A stretch of 29,731 nt of DNA from an uncultured bacterium (GTDB lineage: Bacteria > Bacillota > Clostridia > Oscillospirales > Ruminococcaceae): contig CAJMLV010000033.1 in the NCBI GenBank assembly GCA_905214345.1, positions 1 through 29,731 of the forward strand, written 5' to 3'. The notes beneath the pieces are model-generated. The model was not told the DNA's origin and did not search any database. It saw only the letters and a program-made list of their open reading frames with translations. Made by a program: the position numbers and the translations under genes. This document shows, one piece after another, positions 15,724-24,375 of this stretch; positions within the stretch are counted from its first letter, which is position 1; each line of letters starts with the position of its first letter.

Positions 15724-16506
15724 ATGCTGGTCAATTTGATCGCCCATACCAATGACCCGGAAAAAACAGTGGCCGCTGCGGCCAAACTGTGCTATTCCGA
15801 CGCACACATTGAAACTCTGCTGGACGGCCTTACGCCGGACAAGACCGCGGCTTTTCTGCAGCGGCTGAACGATGTGGGCCATGCCAGCCCCATCGAACAC
15901 GCTTCTTTCACCTTCGGTATCGAGGGGGTCAGCCGCACTTTCCTGGCCCAGGTCACCCGGCACCGCATTGCTTCTTTCAGCGTGCAGAGCCAGCGGTATG
16001 TACGCCTGGAAGATTTCCGTTATGTGATTCCGCCGGAAATCGATGCCATTCCCGAAGCAAAAGCCAAGTTCATCGAATCCATGAACGAGGATGCCCGCCG
16101 GTATCTGGACCTGGTCCAGACGCTGGAGGATGCACACACCAAAGAGTTCATGGCCCAGGGACTGGATGAAAAGTCCGCCCGTGCCAAAGCATCCAAAAAA
16201 GCCAACGAGGATGCCCGGTTTGTATTGCCCAACGCCTGTGAGACCAAAATGGTAATGACCATGAACTGCCGCAGCCTGATCAACTTCTTTCAGCTGCGCT
16301 GCTGCGAGCGGGCCCAGTGGGAGATCCGCGCCGTGGCCGACCGTATGCTGGAACTGGTGCTGCCCTTGGCGCCTCATATCTTTGCGGCGGCGGGTCCGCG
16401 CTGCCTGACCGGCCCTTGCCCGGAAGGGCGCATGTGCTGCGGCCGGCAGGCACAGGTGCGGCAGAAATATTCCGAGATGAAAGAGAAGGTGCTCGACAAT
16501 GGGTAA
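15724..16506 (+). CDS. thyX: Flavin-dependent thymidylate synthase
   Basis: A 260-residue ThyX enzyme that methylates dUMP to dTMP using methylenetetrahydrofolate, FAD and NADPH. The diagnostic ThyX signature RHR-x7-S is present as RHRIASFSVQS at residues 79-89, immediately followed by QRYVR. The C-terminal part contains the FFQLRCCERAQWEIR helix and a cysteine-rich end (CLTGPCPEGRMCCG) seen in clostridial members. GGGGGG lies nine bases before ATG 15724. It overlaps tmk by 8 bases, so dTMP synthesis and its next phosphorylation are translationally linked. No thyA was found in the window. Confidence 0.96.
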   Translation: MLVNLIAHTNDPEKTVAAAAKLCYSDAHIETLLDGLTPDKTAAFLQRLNDVGHASPIEHASFTFGIEGVSRTFLAQVTRHRIASFSVQSQRYVRLEDFRYVIPPEIDAIPEAKAKFIESMNEDARRYLDLVQTLEDAHTKEFMAQGLDEKSARAKASKKANEDARFVLPNACETKMVMTMNCRSLINFFQLRCCERAQWEIRAVADRMLELVLPLAPHIFAAAGPRCLTGPCPEGRMCCGRQAQVRQKYSEMKEKVLDNG

Positions 16507-17173
16507 GCTGATCATTTTTGAAGGCCTGGACGGTTCCGGCAAGGGAACTCAGACCCAGCTGCTGTGTGAAACCCTTCGCCAACAGGGCCGGGACCTGCGT
16601 CAGATCACCTTTCCGGATTATGAAAGCGATTCTTCGGCGCTGGTCAAGATGTATCTGTCCGGTCAGTTCGGTCAGAAACCCGACGACGTGAACGCCTATG
16701 CTTCCTCCACCTTCTACGCGGTGGACCGTTTTGCCAGCTACAAGACCAACTGGGGAGACTACTACCGCCGGGGTGGACTGGTGGTTTCCGACCGCTACAC
16801 CACCAGTAATGCGGTGCATCAGTGCTCCAAGCTGCCGCCCATGCACTGGGACGGCTTCCTGGAATGGCTGTTTGACTTTGAATATAAGAAGATGGGCATC
16901 CCCACCCCGGACGCGGTGGTGTATCTCTCGGTGGATGTGGATGTTTCCCAGAAACTGATGACCGAGCGCTACCACGGCGACCAGACCAAGATGGATATTC
17001 AGGAAAAGGATGCCGAGTATCTCGCCCGGTCCCGCGCTGCCGCCGAATACTGTGCCCGCAAGCTGGGATGGCGGCGTATTGTCTGCACCAAGGAAGAAAA
17101 CGGCGTCAAGACCATGCGCAGCGTGGAGGACATCCACGCCGAGGTCCTTTCCAAACTGGTTGACGTACTGTAA
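16499..17173 (+). CDS. tmk: Thymidylate kinase
   Basis: A 224-residue dTMP kinase converting dTMP to dTDP with ATP, next in the pathway after ThyX. The P-loop FEGLDGSGKGTQ spans residues 7-18. The DR signature is VVSDRYTTSNAVHQ at about 94-107, and the lid region contains ARSRAAAEYCAR. Position 16 is glycine, where many thymidylate kinases have Ser or Thr (GKS/T); adenylate kinases also have GKGTQ, so the loop is probably functional. The start ATG lies within the end of thyX (8-base overlap). The context agrees strongly with the dTMP role. Confidence 0.92.
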   Translation: MGKLIIFEGLDGSGKGTQTQLLCETLRQQGRDLRQITFPDYESDSSALVKMYLSGQFGQKPDDVNAYASSTFYAVDRFASYKTNWGDYYRRGGLVVSDRYTTSNAVHQCSKLPPMHWDGFLEWLFDFEYKKMGIPTPDAVVYLSVDVDVSQKLMTERYHGDQTKMDIQEKDAEYLARSRAAAEYCARKLGWRRIVCTKEENGVKTMRSVEDIHAEVLSKLVDVL

Positions 17174-17205
17174 CGGCACAGCCGGCAGGAAAGGGGGCGC
17201 ACCGA

Positions 17206-18051
17206 ATGGCCGCTGTTTTGCGCAAGGCCACCCCGCAGGATGTGGAGACACTGGCACAGCTGCGGGCGCAGGCCTTTGGCACTGATCTGGAAGAAGCCCG
17301 GTCGTGGCTGCAGAATATTGCCGGGCTGGACAATGTACTGGTTTTGGAGAGAGCCGGAGCGGAAGGTGAACCCGGCATCCCCGCGGCGCTGCTGGGTGCG
17401 GTGCCGGTGGAATGCGGACACCGCCGCGGTGTCTGGTTCAGCGGTATGCTGACCCGCCCCGAACTGCAGGGGCGAGGGCTGATGAACCGCCTGCTGGACA
17501 CCTGCCTGCGGGCTTATGCTGCCGGCGGATATGATTTTGCCGTCACGGTGCCGGAATCGCCCCGGGTCAGTCAAAGCTTGAAAAAACTGGAATTCAAAAA
17601 CGCTTTTCCCCTGCGGGTGGTGCGCAAACCCATTGAGCGCAATCTGCGGGCTGTTGCGGAATTCGATAACCTGACGGTGCGGCGTCTGATCGATGCCCGA
17701 CAGCGGTATCAGCCTGCCTGTATCAGTCTGCCGGATACCACCGTCACCGAGATGGTCACCCGGCTGTACCGCAAAGGGATGACCATTGTCTCCAACCAGC
17801 GTGGATATGGCATGTTCTGCCAGCAAGGCGATGTATTGCAGGTGATGGAGCTGCAGGCGGACAATGACCATTGCGCCGATGTGCTGCTCCAGGCAGCCCG
17901 GGAAAAGACCGGCGCCGAGTATGCCAGCATCCTGCTGGCCGAAAACCAGACTCTCTATTTGGGGGCGGGCAAACGATGCGGATATGGTATGATTCGCTTC
18001 TTGAATGAGCCGTTCCCCATCACAGACGTGTATTTCCGGCTGCTGCAGTAA
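17206..18051 (+). CDS. GNAT acetyltransferase, Eis-like
   Basis: A 281-residue protein with an N-terminal GNAT domain and an extra C-terminal domain, the layout of Eis-type acetyltransferases. Motif A appears as SGMLTRPELQGRGLMNRLL around residues 84-102 (Q/RGxGLxxxL), binding acetyl-CoA. The C-terminal half (about 140-281) has no motif I can name. Eis members acetylate amines of drugs or proteins, but no substrate can be named here. AAAGGGGG precedes ATG 17206. It follows tmk by 32 bases in the same orientation and likely rides on the pcrA-thyX-tmk transcript. Confidence 0.75.
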   Translation: MAAVLRKATPQDVETLAQLRAQAFGTDLEEARSWLQNIAGLDNVLVLERAGAEGEPGIPAALLGAVPVECGHRRGVWFSGMLTRPELQGRGLMNRLLDTCLRAYAAGGYDFAVTVPESPRVSQSLKKLEFKNAFPLRVVRKPIERNLRAVAEFDNLTVRRLIDARQRYQPACISLPDTTVTEMVTRLYRKGMTIVSNQRGYGMFCQQGDVLQVMELQADNDHCADVLLQAAREKTGAEYASILLAENQTLYLGAGKRCGYGMIRFLNEPFPITDVYFRLLQ

Positions 18052-18109
18052 AGCGTGGCCCTGTAAAAAATGCCTGGCCGCAGAAAGGGCGGGCGAAAAG
18101 GAGTATAAG

Positions 18110-19402
18110 ATGAAAATCAATCGTGGACCGGAGACTCCTTCTTCTCCGAAGGAACCAGAAAAGCAGCCGCAGCGCAGCGCTCCCGTGCCGGAACAGCCCC
18201 GGCGCCGTGCCTATGATGTGACCCAGGACAACGACTTTGAGGAGCCGGAAGAGGACGAAGCCCCGGCTAAAAAGCGCCGCTTCCCTGTGGGGCTGGTGGT
18301 GGTGCTGGTAATTCTGGCACTCATCGGCGTAGCCGGCTGGAATATGATGCAGTTTTACAGCGAGGTGGACGGCCACGGCTCTGTGGGGCAGGAAGTGACC
18401 GTCACTGTTGAACAGGGGGCCTCCGTATCCGAGATTGCCACGGTCCTCAAGGACAACGGCGTCATTCAGTATGACTGGCTGTTCAAGCTCTACACCAAGT
18501 ACAGCGGCCGCGCCGGCGGGCTGCAGTACGGCGATTTCCAGGTACATGCCGGCATGTCCTATAACGACATCATCACTACCCTTTCGGAACAGAAGGTGTT
18601 CCGTGAAACGGTGCGGGTGACCATTCCCGAAGGGACCACCGCTGTCGGCGTTGCGCAGATCTTTGTGGACCAGGGTCTGGTGGACAGCGTGGAAACCTTC
18701 CTCAACTGTGCCGAAGGCAAGGACGGTTCCGATTTCAGTCAGTATGAATTCTGGAACCAGATCCCGGACAATGAGGGCCGTCTGCTCAAGTGCGAAGGCT
18801 ATCTCTTCCCGGACACGTATGAATTCTATTCCGATGCCAGTGTGTATGACATCGTGGACCGGTTGTACGGTGAATTCGACACCAAGACCTCCGGCCTTAT
18901 GGCCACCATTGAGGAAAAGGGGACGACCCTGGACGAAGTGGTGATCCTGGCTTCCTTCATCCAGGAAGAAGCGGGTCTGGATGCGGAGGATGCCAAGGTC
19001 AGTGCCTGCTTCCACAACCGCCTGGAATCGGATGATCCCCTGTGGGCGGAGCACAAGCTGGAATCCAACGCCAGCAGTTATATTATGAATGACGGCGACA
19101 ACAACTACCTCTGGAACTCGCCCATGGCGGAGTATATGGGATGGCCCCAGGCCGGTGAAATTGCCGAAGATGTCCTGAATGCTTATGACACCTATCGCAT
19201 CAGCGGACTGCCGGCGGGTGCCATCTCCAACCCCGGTATCGATGCCATCGAGGCTGCGCTGAACCCGGATGAGGAATTCATGGCCGAAGGCTATTACTTC
19301 TTTGTCACCGGTCATCCGGATACCGAGTACGCGGGCCAGTATTTCTATGCCAAGACCGCGGATGAACATTACCAGAACTGCGTCAAAGCAGGCTGGGCCT
19401 GA
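18110..19402 (+). CDS. mltG: Endolytic murein transglycosylase MltG
   Basis: A 430-residue membrane-anchored YceG-family enzyme that cuts nascent glycan strands and helps end peptidoglycan chains. An acidic/proline-rich cytoplasmic tail (1-57) precedes one membrane helix (about 59-75, GLVVVLVILALIGVAGW). The extracytoplasmic domain has a LysM-like part and the catalytic region. The family motif ASxxxxEA is ASFIQEEAG at 281-289, and I take E287 as the invariant glutamate by alignment from memory. The late SGLPAGAISNPGIDAIEAAL (366-384) is a strong signature. I chose ATG 18110, which has AAAAGGAG upstream; the reading frame extends to 18005 but overlaps the GNAT gene and has unlike sequence. 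B. subtilis yrrL also sits near U32 genes. Confidence 0.9.
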   Translation: MKINRGPETPSSPKEPEKQPQRSAPVPEQPRRRAYDVTQDNDFEEPEEDEAPAKKRRFPVGLVVVLVILALIGVAGWNMMQFYSEVDGHGSVGQEVTVTVEQGASVSEIATVLKDNGVIQYDWLFKLYTKYSGRAGGLQYGDFQVHAGMSYNDIITTLSEQKVFRETVRVTIPEGTTAVGVAQIFVDQGLVDSVETFLNCAEGKDGSDFSQYEFWNQIPDNEGRLLKCEGYLFPDTYEFYSDASVYDIVDRLYGEFDTKTSGLMATIEEKGTTLDEVVILASFIQEEAGLDAEDAKVSACFHNRLESDDPLWAEHKLESNASSYIMNDGDNNYLWNSPMAEYMGWPQAGEIAEDVLNAYDTYRISGLPAGAISNPGIDAIEAALNPDEEFMAEGYYFFVTGHPDTEYAGQYFYAKTADEHYQNCVKAGWA

Positions 19403-19432
19403 TCGGCTGCTTGCCAAGGAAAGGAAATCCAC

Positions 19433-20662
19433 ATGCTTTCACAGCCCGAACTGCTGTCCCCGGCGGGCAGCCTGGAAACCCTGAAATATGCGGTGCTCTA
19501 TGGGGCGGATGCCGTTTACTGCGCGCTGCCGCAGTTCGGCATGCGCGCCGCGCCGCCCAATCTGACCATTGACGAACTGCGGGAGGGCTGCATCTTTGCC
19601 CATGCCCGCGGCCGCAGGGTCTATCTGACCCTGAACACTCTGCCCACCAACGAAGAGCTGGACCGCCTGCCCCAGGCTATGAAGGACGCCGCCGACGCCG
19701 GTGTGGACGCCTTCATCATTGCGGACCTGGGTGTGCTGGCGCTGGCCCGGAAGCACGCCCCGGGTGTGGAGGTACACTTCTCCACCCAGGCGGGCATCGC
19801 CAACTATGCCGCTGCCACCCAGGCTTACCACATGGGTGCCAAGCGGGTGGTGCTGGCCCGGGAACTGAGCCTGACTGATATTGCCATCATCCGGGACAAC
19901 ACACCACCTGAGCTGGAACTGGAAGCCTTTGTCCATGGCGCCATGTGCATAAGCGTATCCGGTCGGTGCCTGCTGTCCAGCTACATGGCCGGGCGCAGCG
20001 GCAACCGGGGCGAATGTGCCCAGCCCTGCCGCTGGAAATACTACCTGGTGGAAGAGCGGCGTCCCGGGCAGTATATGGAAATCGGGGAGAACGAGGATGG
20101 CAGCTACATCCTCAACGCCAACGATCTGTGTACCGCGCCCTTTATCGACCTGATCTGCAAGGCGGGCGTGGACAGCCTGAAAATTGAGGGACGCGCAAAG
20201 ACCTTCTACTATGTGGCGTCGGTGACCAGCGCGTATCGACGCGCACTGGATACTTATCTGGCCGATCCTCGCAACGATAACTTCACTCTGCCGGATTCGG
20301 TCATCGAAGAACTGAACCGTACAAGCCACCGCCATTACTCGCCGGGATTCTATTTCGGCAAGGAACAGGCGCTGCAGACGCCCAGCCACAGTTATGTACG
20401 GGACTGGGATTTCGTGGGCACGGTGGACAGCTGGGAAAACGGTGTGGCTTCCTGTACCCAGCGCAGCAAATTCTGCCAGGGCGATACACTGGAAGTGCTG
20501 CAGCCGGACGGCACGGTGATTCCTCTGACCCCCGCCTGGATCAAAAACGAGGAAGGGGAGCAGGTGGAGGCTACGCCGCACCCCTTGATGCGCTACACCA
20601 TTCCTTGTGAGACCCCGCTGATGCCGTACAGTCTTTTGCGAATGCAGAAAACGGAAGAATAA
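19433..20662 (+). CDS. U32 family protein, YrrO/TrhP-like tRNA hydroxylation factor
   Basis: A 409-residue member of the U32 peptidase family. Members once called collagenases are now linked to prephenate-dependent 5-hydroxyuridine formation in tRNA (B. subtilis YrrN/YrrO, E. coli YegQ/TrhP) or RNA (RlhA). The start PELLSPAGSLETLKYAVLYG is typical. Four cysteines, C172, C179, C195 and C199, lie in MCISVSGRC and GNRGECAQPC, the iron-sulfur set of the family. The segment LKIEGRAKTFYYVASVTSAYR follows. Length matches the single-domain YrrO/YegQ type. It follows mltG by 30 bases and ends the run before the terminator at 20681. Only one U32 gene is seen, whereas B. subtilis has two in tandem. Confidence 0.85.
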   Translation: MLSQPELLSPAGSLETLKYAVLYGADAVYCALPQFGMRAAPPNLTIDELREGCIFAHARGRRVYLTLNTLPTNEELDRLPQAMKDAADAGVDAFIIADLGVLALARKHAPGVEVHFSTQAGIANYAAATQAYHMGAKRVVLARELSLTDIAIIRDNTPPELELEAFVHGAMCISVSGRCLLSSYMAGRSGNRGECAQPCRWKYYLVEERRPGQYMEIGENEDGSYILNANDLCTAPFIDLICKAGVDSLKIEGRAKTFYYVASVTSAYRRALDTYLADPRNDNFTLPDSVIEELNRTSHRHYSPGFYFGKEQALQTPSHSYVRDWDFVGTVDSWENGVASCTQRSKFCQGDTLEVLQPDGTVIPLTPAWIKNEEGEQVEATPHPLMRYTIPCETPLMPYSLLRMQKTEE

Positions 20663-20680
20663 CTCCCCTGAAAAAAACAA

Positions 20681-20722
20681 AAAAGCCGCACAGGCCCCGC
20701 AGAGGGCGTCTGTGCGGCTTTT
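20681..20722. terminator. Bidirectional terminator between convergent units
   Basis: AAAAGCCGCACAG at 20681-20693 pairs perfectly with CTGTGCGGCTTTT at 20710-20722. T/A runs on both sides let it end the pcrA-to-U32 unit and the - strand helicase unit. Confidence 0.9.
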
Positions 20723-20727
20723 GCCGT

Positions 20728-23151
20728 TTATGGGGAAAGTTCCTTCGTGGCCTGCCAAAAAGCCTCCAGGGCGTCCCGCAGGGACTGCTCGGTGTAAACT
20801 GTGCGCAGATGGGACCAGTGAGGCGGCATCAGGCGCAGATAGTCCGGCGTGATGAAGCGGCTGTCAAACAAAAGCACCACGCCCCGGTCCGCGGGAGTGC
20901 GGATCAGACGTCCGGCAGCCTGCAGGACCTTGTTCATACCGGGGAAGCGGTAGGCGTAATCAAAACCGCAGCCGCGGGTCTGCTCAAAATGATCCCGCAG
21001 CTGTTCCTGCCGGGCGCTGACCTGGGGCAGACCCGGACCCACCACCGCTACACCGATCAGCCGGTCCCCGGCCAGGTCTACGCCTTCTCCGAACACGCCG
21101 CCCAATACCGCAAACCCAAGAAGGCTTTTCTTGGGGGAGGGCACAAACTGCTCCAGAAAAGCGGCGCGCTGTGTTTCATCCATCGCGCTTTCCTGGCGGC
21201 AGACATCCAGGTCGGGGTACTGTTCCCGGAAACTCTCATAGACCTTGTCCATGTAGGCATAACTGGGGAAGAACGCAAGATAGTTGCCGGTTCTGGCCGC
21301 TGTCATGGCCGCCAGATACGCCGCAATGCGGGGAATACTGGCATCCCGGTCCCGGTATCGGGTGCTTACGCTCTGGGCGCAGAGCAGGGCCATATTTTCC
21401 TGCGGGAAGGGACTGCGCAAGGCCACGGCCCGTGCTTCCGGAAGGCCGCAAAGATCCTTGTAATAGGTCGCCGGAGCCAGAGTGGCACTGAACAACACCG
21501 CACTGCGGCCCAGGGTAAAATCGGCCGCCAGAAATGCACTGGGGTCCAGGCAGAGCATGGCTGCCCGGACCTGGGAGCCATAGGCACTGATCTGCAGCAC
21601 AAAATGCTCGTCAAAGGTATCCGCCACCCGCAGCCAGTCCCTGGCGCTAAAATACAGCTCCAGCATCTGGGTGTGCAGCTCATCCGTTTCCCGGTGATCG
21701 TCCAGCCAGATTTCCAGCTGTTCACACAGGCGGTTCAAAAGCCGGTCAAAGCTCTCATCCCGGGATGCCTGAAAGAAGGTCTGCCCGAACCGGGTATCCT
21801 GGCCGGCAGCCTCCTCACAGCGGTGCCGCCACTCGATAAAATGATCGTTGACCTTGCCCAGAGCCGTTTTCAGCGAGCTTTTCCCTTTGCCCAGGGCTTT
21901 CTTTGCCTGATAGAATGTGGCCTTCTCCAGCGCCGCGCTGTGCATTTCCCGGGCGCGGTCTGGGAGATTGTGGGCTTCGTCAATCAAAAACAGGTAGTCG
22001 CCCCGGCTTTCAAAAAAGCGCTGCAGCCGCACCACCGGGTCGAACAGATAGTTGTAGTCCCCGATGATGACGTCGCTCCACAAGGAAAGATCCAACCCCA
22101 GCTCAAAAGGGCAGACCTTGTGCTTGCGGGCGTATTCCTGCAGCAGAGCGGCATTCAGTGCACCGGTAGGGTCCTGCAAGGCATCCCACAAAGCATCCTT
22201 GATCCGGTCAAAATAGCCGTTGGCATAAGGGCAGGCTTCAGGGGTACATTCCCGTGTTTCGCACAGGCATATCTTGTCTTTGGCGGTAAGGGTCACACTG
22301 CGAAGCGGCAGACCCGGAGTGCTTGCCCGCAGCAGATCCAGGGCAGATTCTGCCGCTGTGCGGGTGGTGCCCCGGGCGGTAAGGTAAAACACCGGTCCGC
22401 CGACACCATTGCCCAGGGCTTTCAGGGCAGGGAAAAGCACGCTCATGGTTTTGCCGATGCCGGTGGGAGCCTGACATAAAAGCTGCCCGCCTTCCATGCA
22501 GGTGTTGTAGACCTGGGTTACCATGGCCCGCTGCCCGGGCCGATAATTTTCAAAGGGAAAAGCCAGTTCCTTCAATGCGGCCCGGCTTTTCGCCTGCCAG
22601 TCGGCTGCCAGACGCGCCCAGGGGGCATAACGGTGCAGCAGGTTCTGCACCATCTCCTGCAGTTCGGCGGCCGTTTTGGTGCGCTCAAACCGGATGACGA
22701 CTTCCTCATCTACCTGAAAGTAGGTCAGCAGTACGGTGACCTGCTCAAGATTGTTCTGTAAAGCGAAAATGGCAGCATAAACCAGCCCCTGGGCCCAGTG
22801 CTCGGGGGCGTGCTCTTCGGTGATCTCCGATACGGGCAGGGTAGTGGATTTGATCTCCTCGATCACTACACCGTCCTCCCGGGTATAGATACCGTCTGCC
22901 CGGCCTTCCAGGGTATAGGTGATGCCGTCGCACGTATACTCCTGCCGCAATGCCACTTCGGCTTTATAGTCTTCGTGCTCCTTGGCGGCGGCCCGCTGCA
23001 GACGGCGATGGATGCGGGCACCTTCGTTGGCACGGTCAAAGCCGGAAAAACGGCTGTCGATGCTGCCGGTACGCAGAAGAAACTCAACAAGCCGCCGCAC
23101 GGACAGTGCGACGGCCAAAGGTGCCTGATCGTTGGGAAGAGACACGGACAT
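20728..23151 (-). CDS. RecB-like nuclease fused to XPD/DinG-type helicase
   Basis: An 807-residue protein with an N-terminal PD-(D/E)XK nuclease and a C-terminal SF2 iron-sulfur helicase. Nuclease signs: G44...H48, then E71, D86 in LEGRADGIYT, and E99-I-K101 in IEEIK, matching the RecB/Cas4-type acidic centre. Helicase signs: Walker A APTGIGKT at 228-235, cysteines C295, C302, C307 and C347 placed for a 4Fe-4S cluster, the DEAH box at 391-394, and the C-terminal QAAGRLIRTPADRGVV motif. The cell role is probably DNA repair or processing of structured DNA; the polarity of this class is 5'-to-3'. The upstream gene ends 7 bases before ATG 23151, whose AAGGAG is inside that gene's last codons. Other names in use are DinG-like or Rad3-like helicase. 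Confidence 0.85.
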   Translation of the reverse strand: MSVSLPNDQAPLAVALSVRRLVEFLLRTGSIDSRFSGFDRANEGARIHRRLQRAAAKEHEDYKAEVALRQEYTCDGITYTLEGRADGIYTREDGVVIEEIKSTTLPVSEITEEHAPEHWAQGLVYAAIFALQNNLEQVTVLLTYFQVDEEVVIRFERTKTAAELQEMVQNLLHRYAPWARLAADWQAKSRAALKELAFPFENYRPGQRAMVTQVYNTCMEGGQLLCQAPTGIGKTMSVLFPALKALGNGVGGPVFYLTARGTTRTAAESALDLLRASTPGLPLRSVTLTAKDKICLCETRECTPEACPYANGYFDRIKDALWDALQDPTGALNAALLQEYARKHKVCPFELGLDLSLWSDVIIGDYNYLFDPVVRLQRFFESRGDYLFLIDEAHNLPDRAREMHSAALEKATFYQAKKALGKGKSSLKTALGKVNDHFIEWRHRCEEAAGQDTRFGQTFFQASRDESFDRLLNRLCEQLEIWLDDHRETDELHTQMLELYFSARDWLRVADTFDEHFVLQISAYGSQVRAAMLCLDPSAFLAADFTLGRSAVLFSATLAPATYYKDLCGLPEARAVALRSPFPQENMALLCAQSVSTRYRDRDASIPRIAAYLAAMTAARTGNYLAFFPSYAYMDKVYESFREQYPDLDVCRQESAMDETQRAAFLEQFVPSPKKSLLGFAVLGGVFGEGVDLAGDRLIGVAVVGPGLPQVSARQEQLRDHFEQTRGCGFDYAYRFPGMNKVLQAAGRLIRTPADRGVVLLFDSRFITPDYLRLMPPHWSHLRTVYTEQSLRDALEAFWQATKELSP

Positions 23152-23158
23152 CAGAGGG

Positions 23159-24274
23159 TCACGGCTCCTTTATACAAGAAGATTCAAACAATTCCTGTTC
23201 CACACGGGCCTGGATGCGCTCCACCACCTTGAAATCAGAAGCCTGCACATAATAGCGCTCCAGGGCATCGTGCAGCGTCTTGGCGGCAGCCTGGGTTTCA
23301 CAGGTCTTTTCCAGCAGTTCGGAGGCCAGCTTCTTGTGGTAGGAAAGCAGCCTTCTTTGCAGCGGTGCAGGGGCGGCGGTAAAGCGGGCGGCATGGATGT
23401 TTTTTTGTTTCGCAAATTCCATGGGATGCCACGGATTGCTGGTGACAAAGCCCAGCCCCAAAGCGGGAATGAAAAGATGGTCGATTTTGCAGTGCTGATC
23501 GCTGGCACAGTGGCACACATAGGCATCGTATCCGTTCAGCCGGGCGTGTTCGGCCAGCTGTGCCATCATACGGGCGGATACGGTGCCGTAAGGATCATGA
23601 ATGGCGTACAGTGTGCGGCAGGCAAGCTGCTGGACCGTCTGGCGGTAAACGGTAAGCCCTTGAGGTGTGGGAGCCGAAAGCAGCCGATGATATTGCTGCC
23701 CGGGAACGGCGCCGCGCCGGACAGGCATAGTGCGGGCGGCCAGCCGTGCTGTAAAAGCACTGCGCTTCTTCTCGTCCACCAGGTCGGAAACCAGTGCCCG
23801 CCGCCGCATCAGCACGGCGCAGGCCAGCGCCCAGTGGGCGGAGGCGAGCTGCATCAGGCGGGCATGTTCCTTGCCAAGCTGCAGAATCTCTTTGCGGCGG
23901 CGAACCAGATAGGTGTGGTCCAGCGCGTCATACAGCGGGATCAGCCGCTCGGCGGCATCGGGAAACTTGCAGTCCAGGGTATGCGGGGCGGTGGCATCCA
24001 GCACCAGAGCGCCCACATCGCTGAACCGTACGCCGTCCAGGCTGTCCGGGTCGCTGGAACAGTGGATGCGCTCGATCCAATTGCCGTCCCGACGGCATTG
24101 GGCAGCATCCCGCTCCAGCAGGCGGTGCATCAGGGTGGACTTGCCGCATCCGGGCCCGGCCTTGATCAGCCATGGGGTGATCTGCGGGTCGGCTGCGGCT
24201 TGGGCAAACCAGCCCGTGAACCCGGAGGGGGACAGGGCGCCCAGAAAAAAATCCAGTACAGGTTTGCATTGCAT
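23159..24274 (-). CDS. PRK06851-like double P-loop protein
   Basis: A 371-residue protein I match to the PRK06851 family of uncharacterised clostridial/bacillar ATPases. It holds two related halves. Half one: Walker A KAGPGCGKSTLM (38-49), HCSSDPDSLDG (71-81), then VLDATAPH (91-98). Half two repeats the plan: YAIHDPYGTVSARM (223-236), HCASDQHCKIDH (255-266), then FVTSNPWHP (276-284). The second P-loop has lost the GK-S/T residues, so only the first site should hydrolyse ATP. I chose ATG 24274 (GGGAGG upstream); an upstream in-frame ATG at 24379 would cross the preceding terminator. It forms an operon with the nuclease-helicase 7 bases downstream, which suggests a DNA-related job, an inference only. 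Confidence 0.75.
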   Translation of the reverse strand: MQCKPVLDFFLGALSPSGFTGWFAQAAADPQITPWLIKAGPGCGKSTLMHRLLERDAAQCRRDGNWIERIHCSSDPDSLDGVRFSDVGALVLDATAPHTLDCKFPDAAERLIPLYDALDHTYLVRRRKEILQLGKEHARLMQLASAHWALACAVLMRRRALVSDLVDEKKRSAFTARLAARTMPVRRGAVPGQQYHRLLSAPTPQGLTVYRQTVQQLACRTLYAIHDPYGTVSARMMAQLAEHARLNGYDAYVCHCASDQHCKIDHLFIPALGLGFVTSNPWHPMEFAKQKNIHAARFTAAPAPLQRRLLSYHKKLASELLEKTCETQAAAKTLHDALERYYVQASDFKVVERIQARVEQELFESSCIKEP

Positions 24275-24337
24275 GGTCCAAAACCTCCCTTTTGGTAAGA
24301 TTCTGAGCCATGTTATGCGGTCGGAGCGGTATCTGTG

Positions 24338-24364
24338 AAAAAACGGCCGGGCCGGTTGCCCGGC
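24338..24364 (-). terminator. Terminator after the uracil-DNA glycosylase gene
   Basis: On the - strand, GCCGGGC (24358-24364) pairs with GCCCGGC (24346-24352) around a 5-base loop, and six T follow (24338-24343 as A). It begins about 12 bases after the stop of the glycosylase gene, so that gene and the PRK06851-like gene are probably separate transcripts. Confidence 0.8.
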
Positions 24365-24375
24365 AGAAGGTTCAA

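Noticed and set aside
20809..22479. Long + strand frame antisense to the nuclease-helicase gene
   Set aside because: Shadow of a gene with Walker A, iron-sulfur cysteines and DEAH box; no start signal.
20809..23151. CRISPR-linked CasDinG or Cas4 protein
   Set aside because: The nuclease-helicase layout recalls these, but there is no repeat array or other cas gene nearby; the chromosomal repair helicase class is the simpler reading.
23132..24298. Long + strand frame antisense to the PRK06851-like gene
   Set aside because: Shadow frame; the - strand gene has motifs and a good ribosome site.
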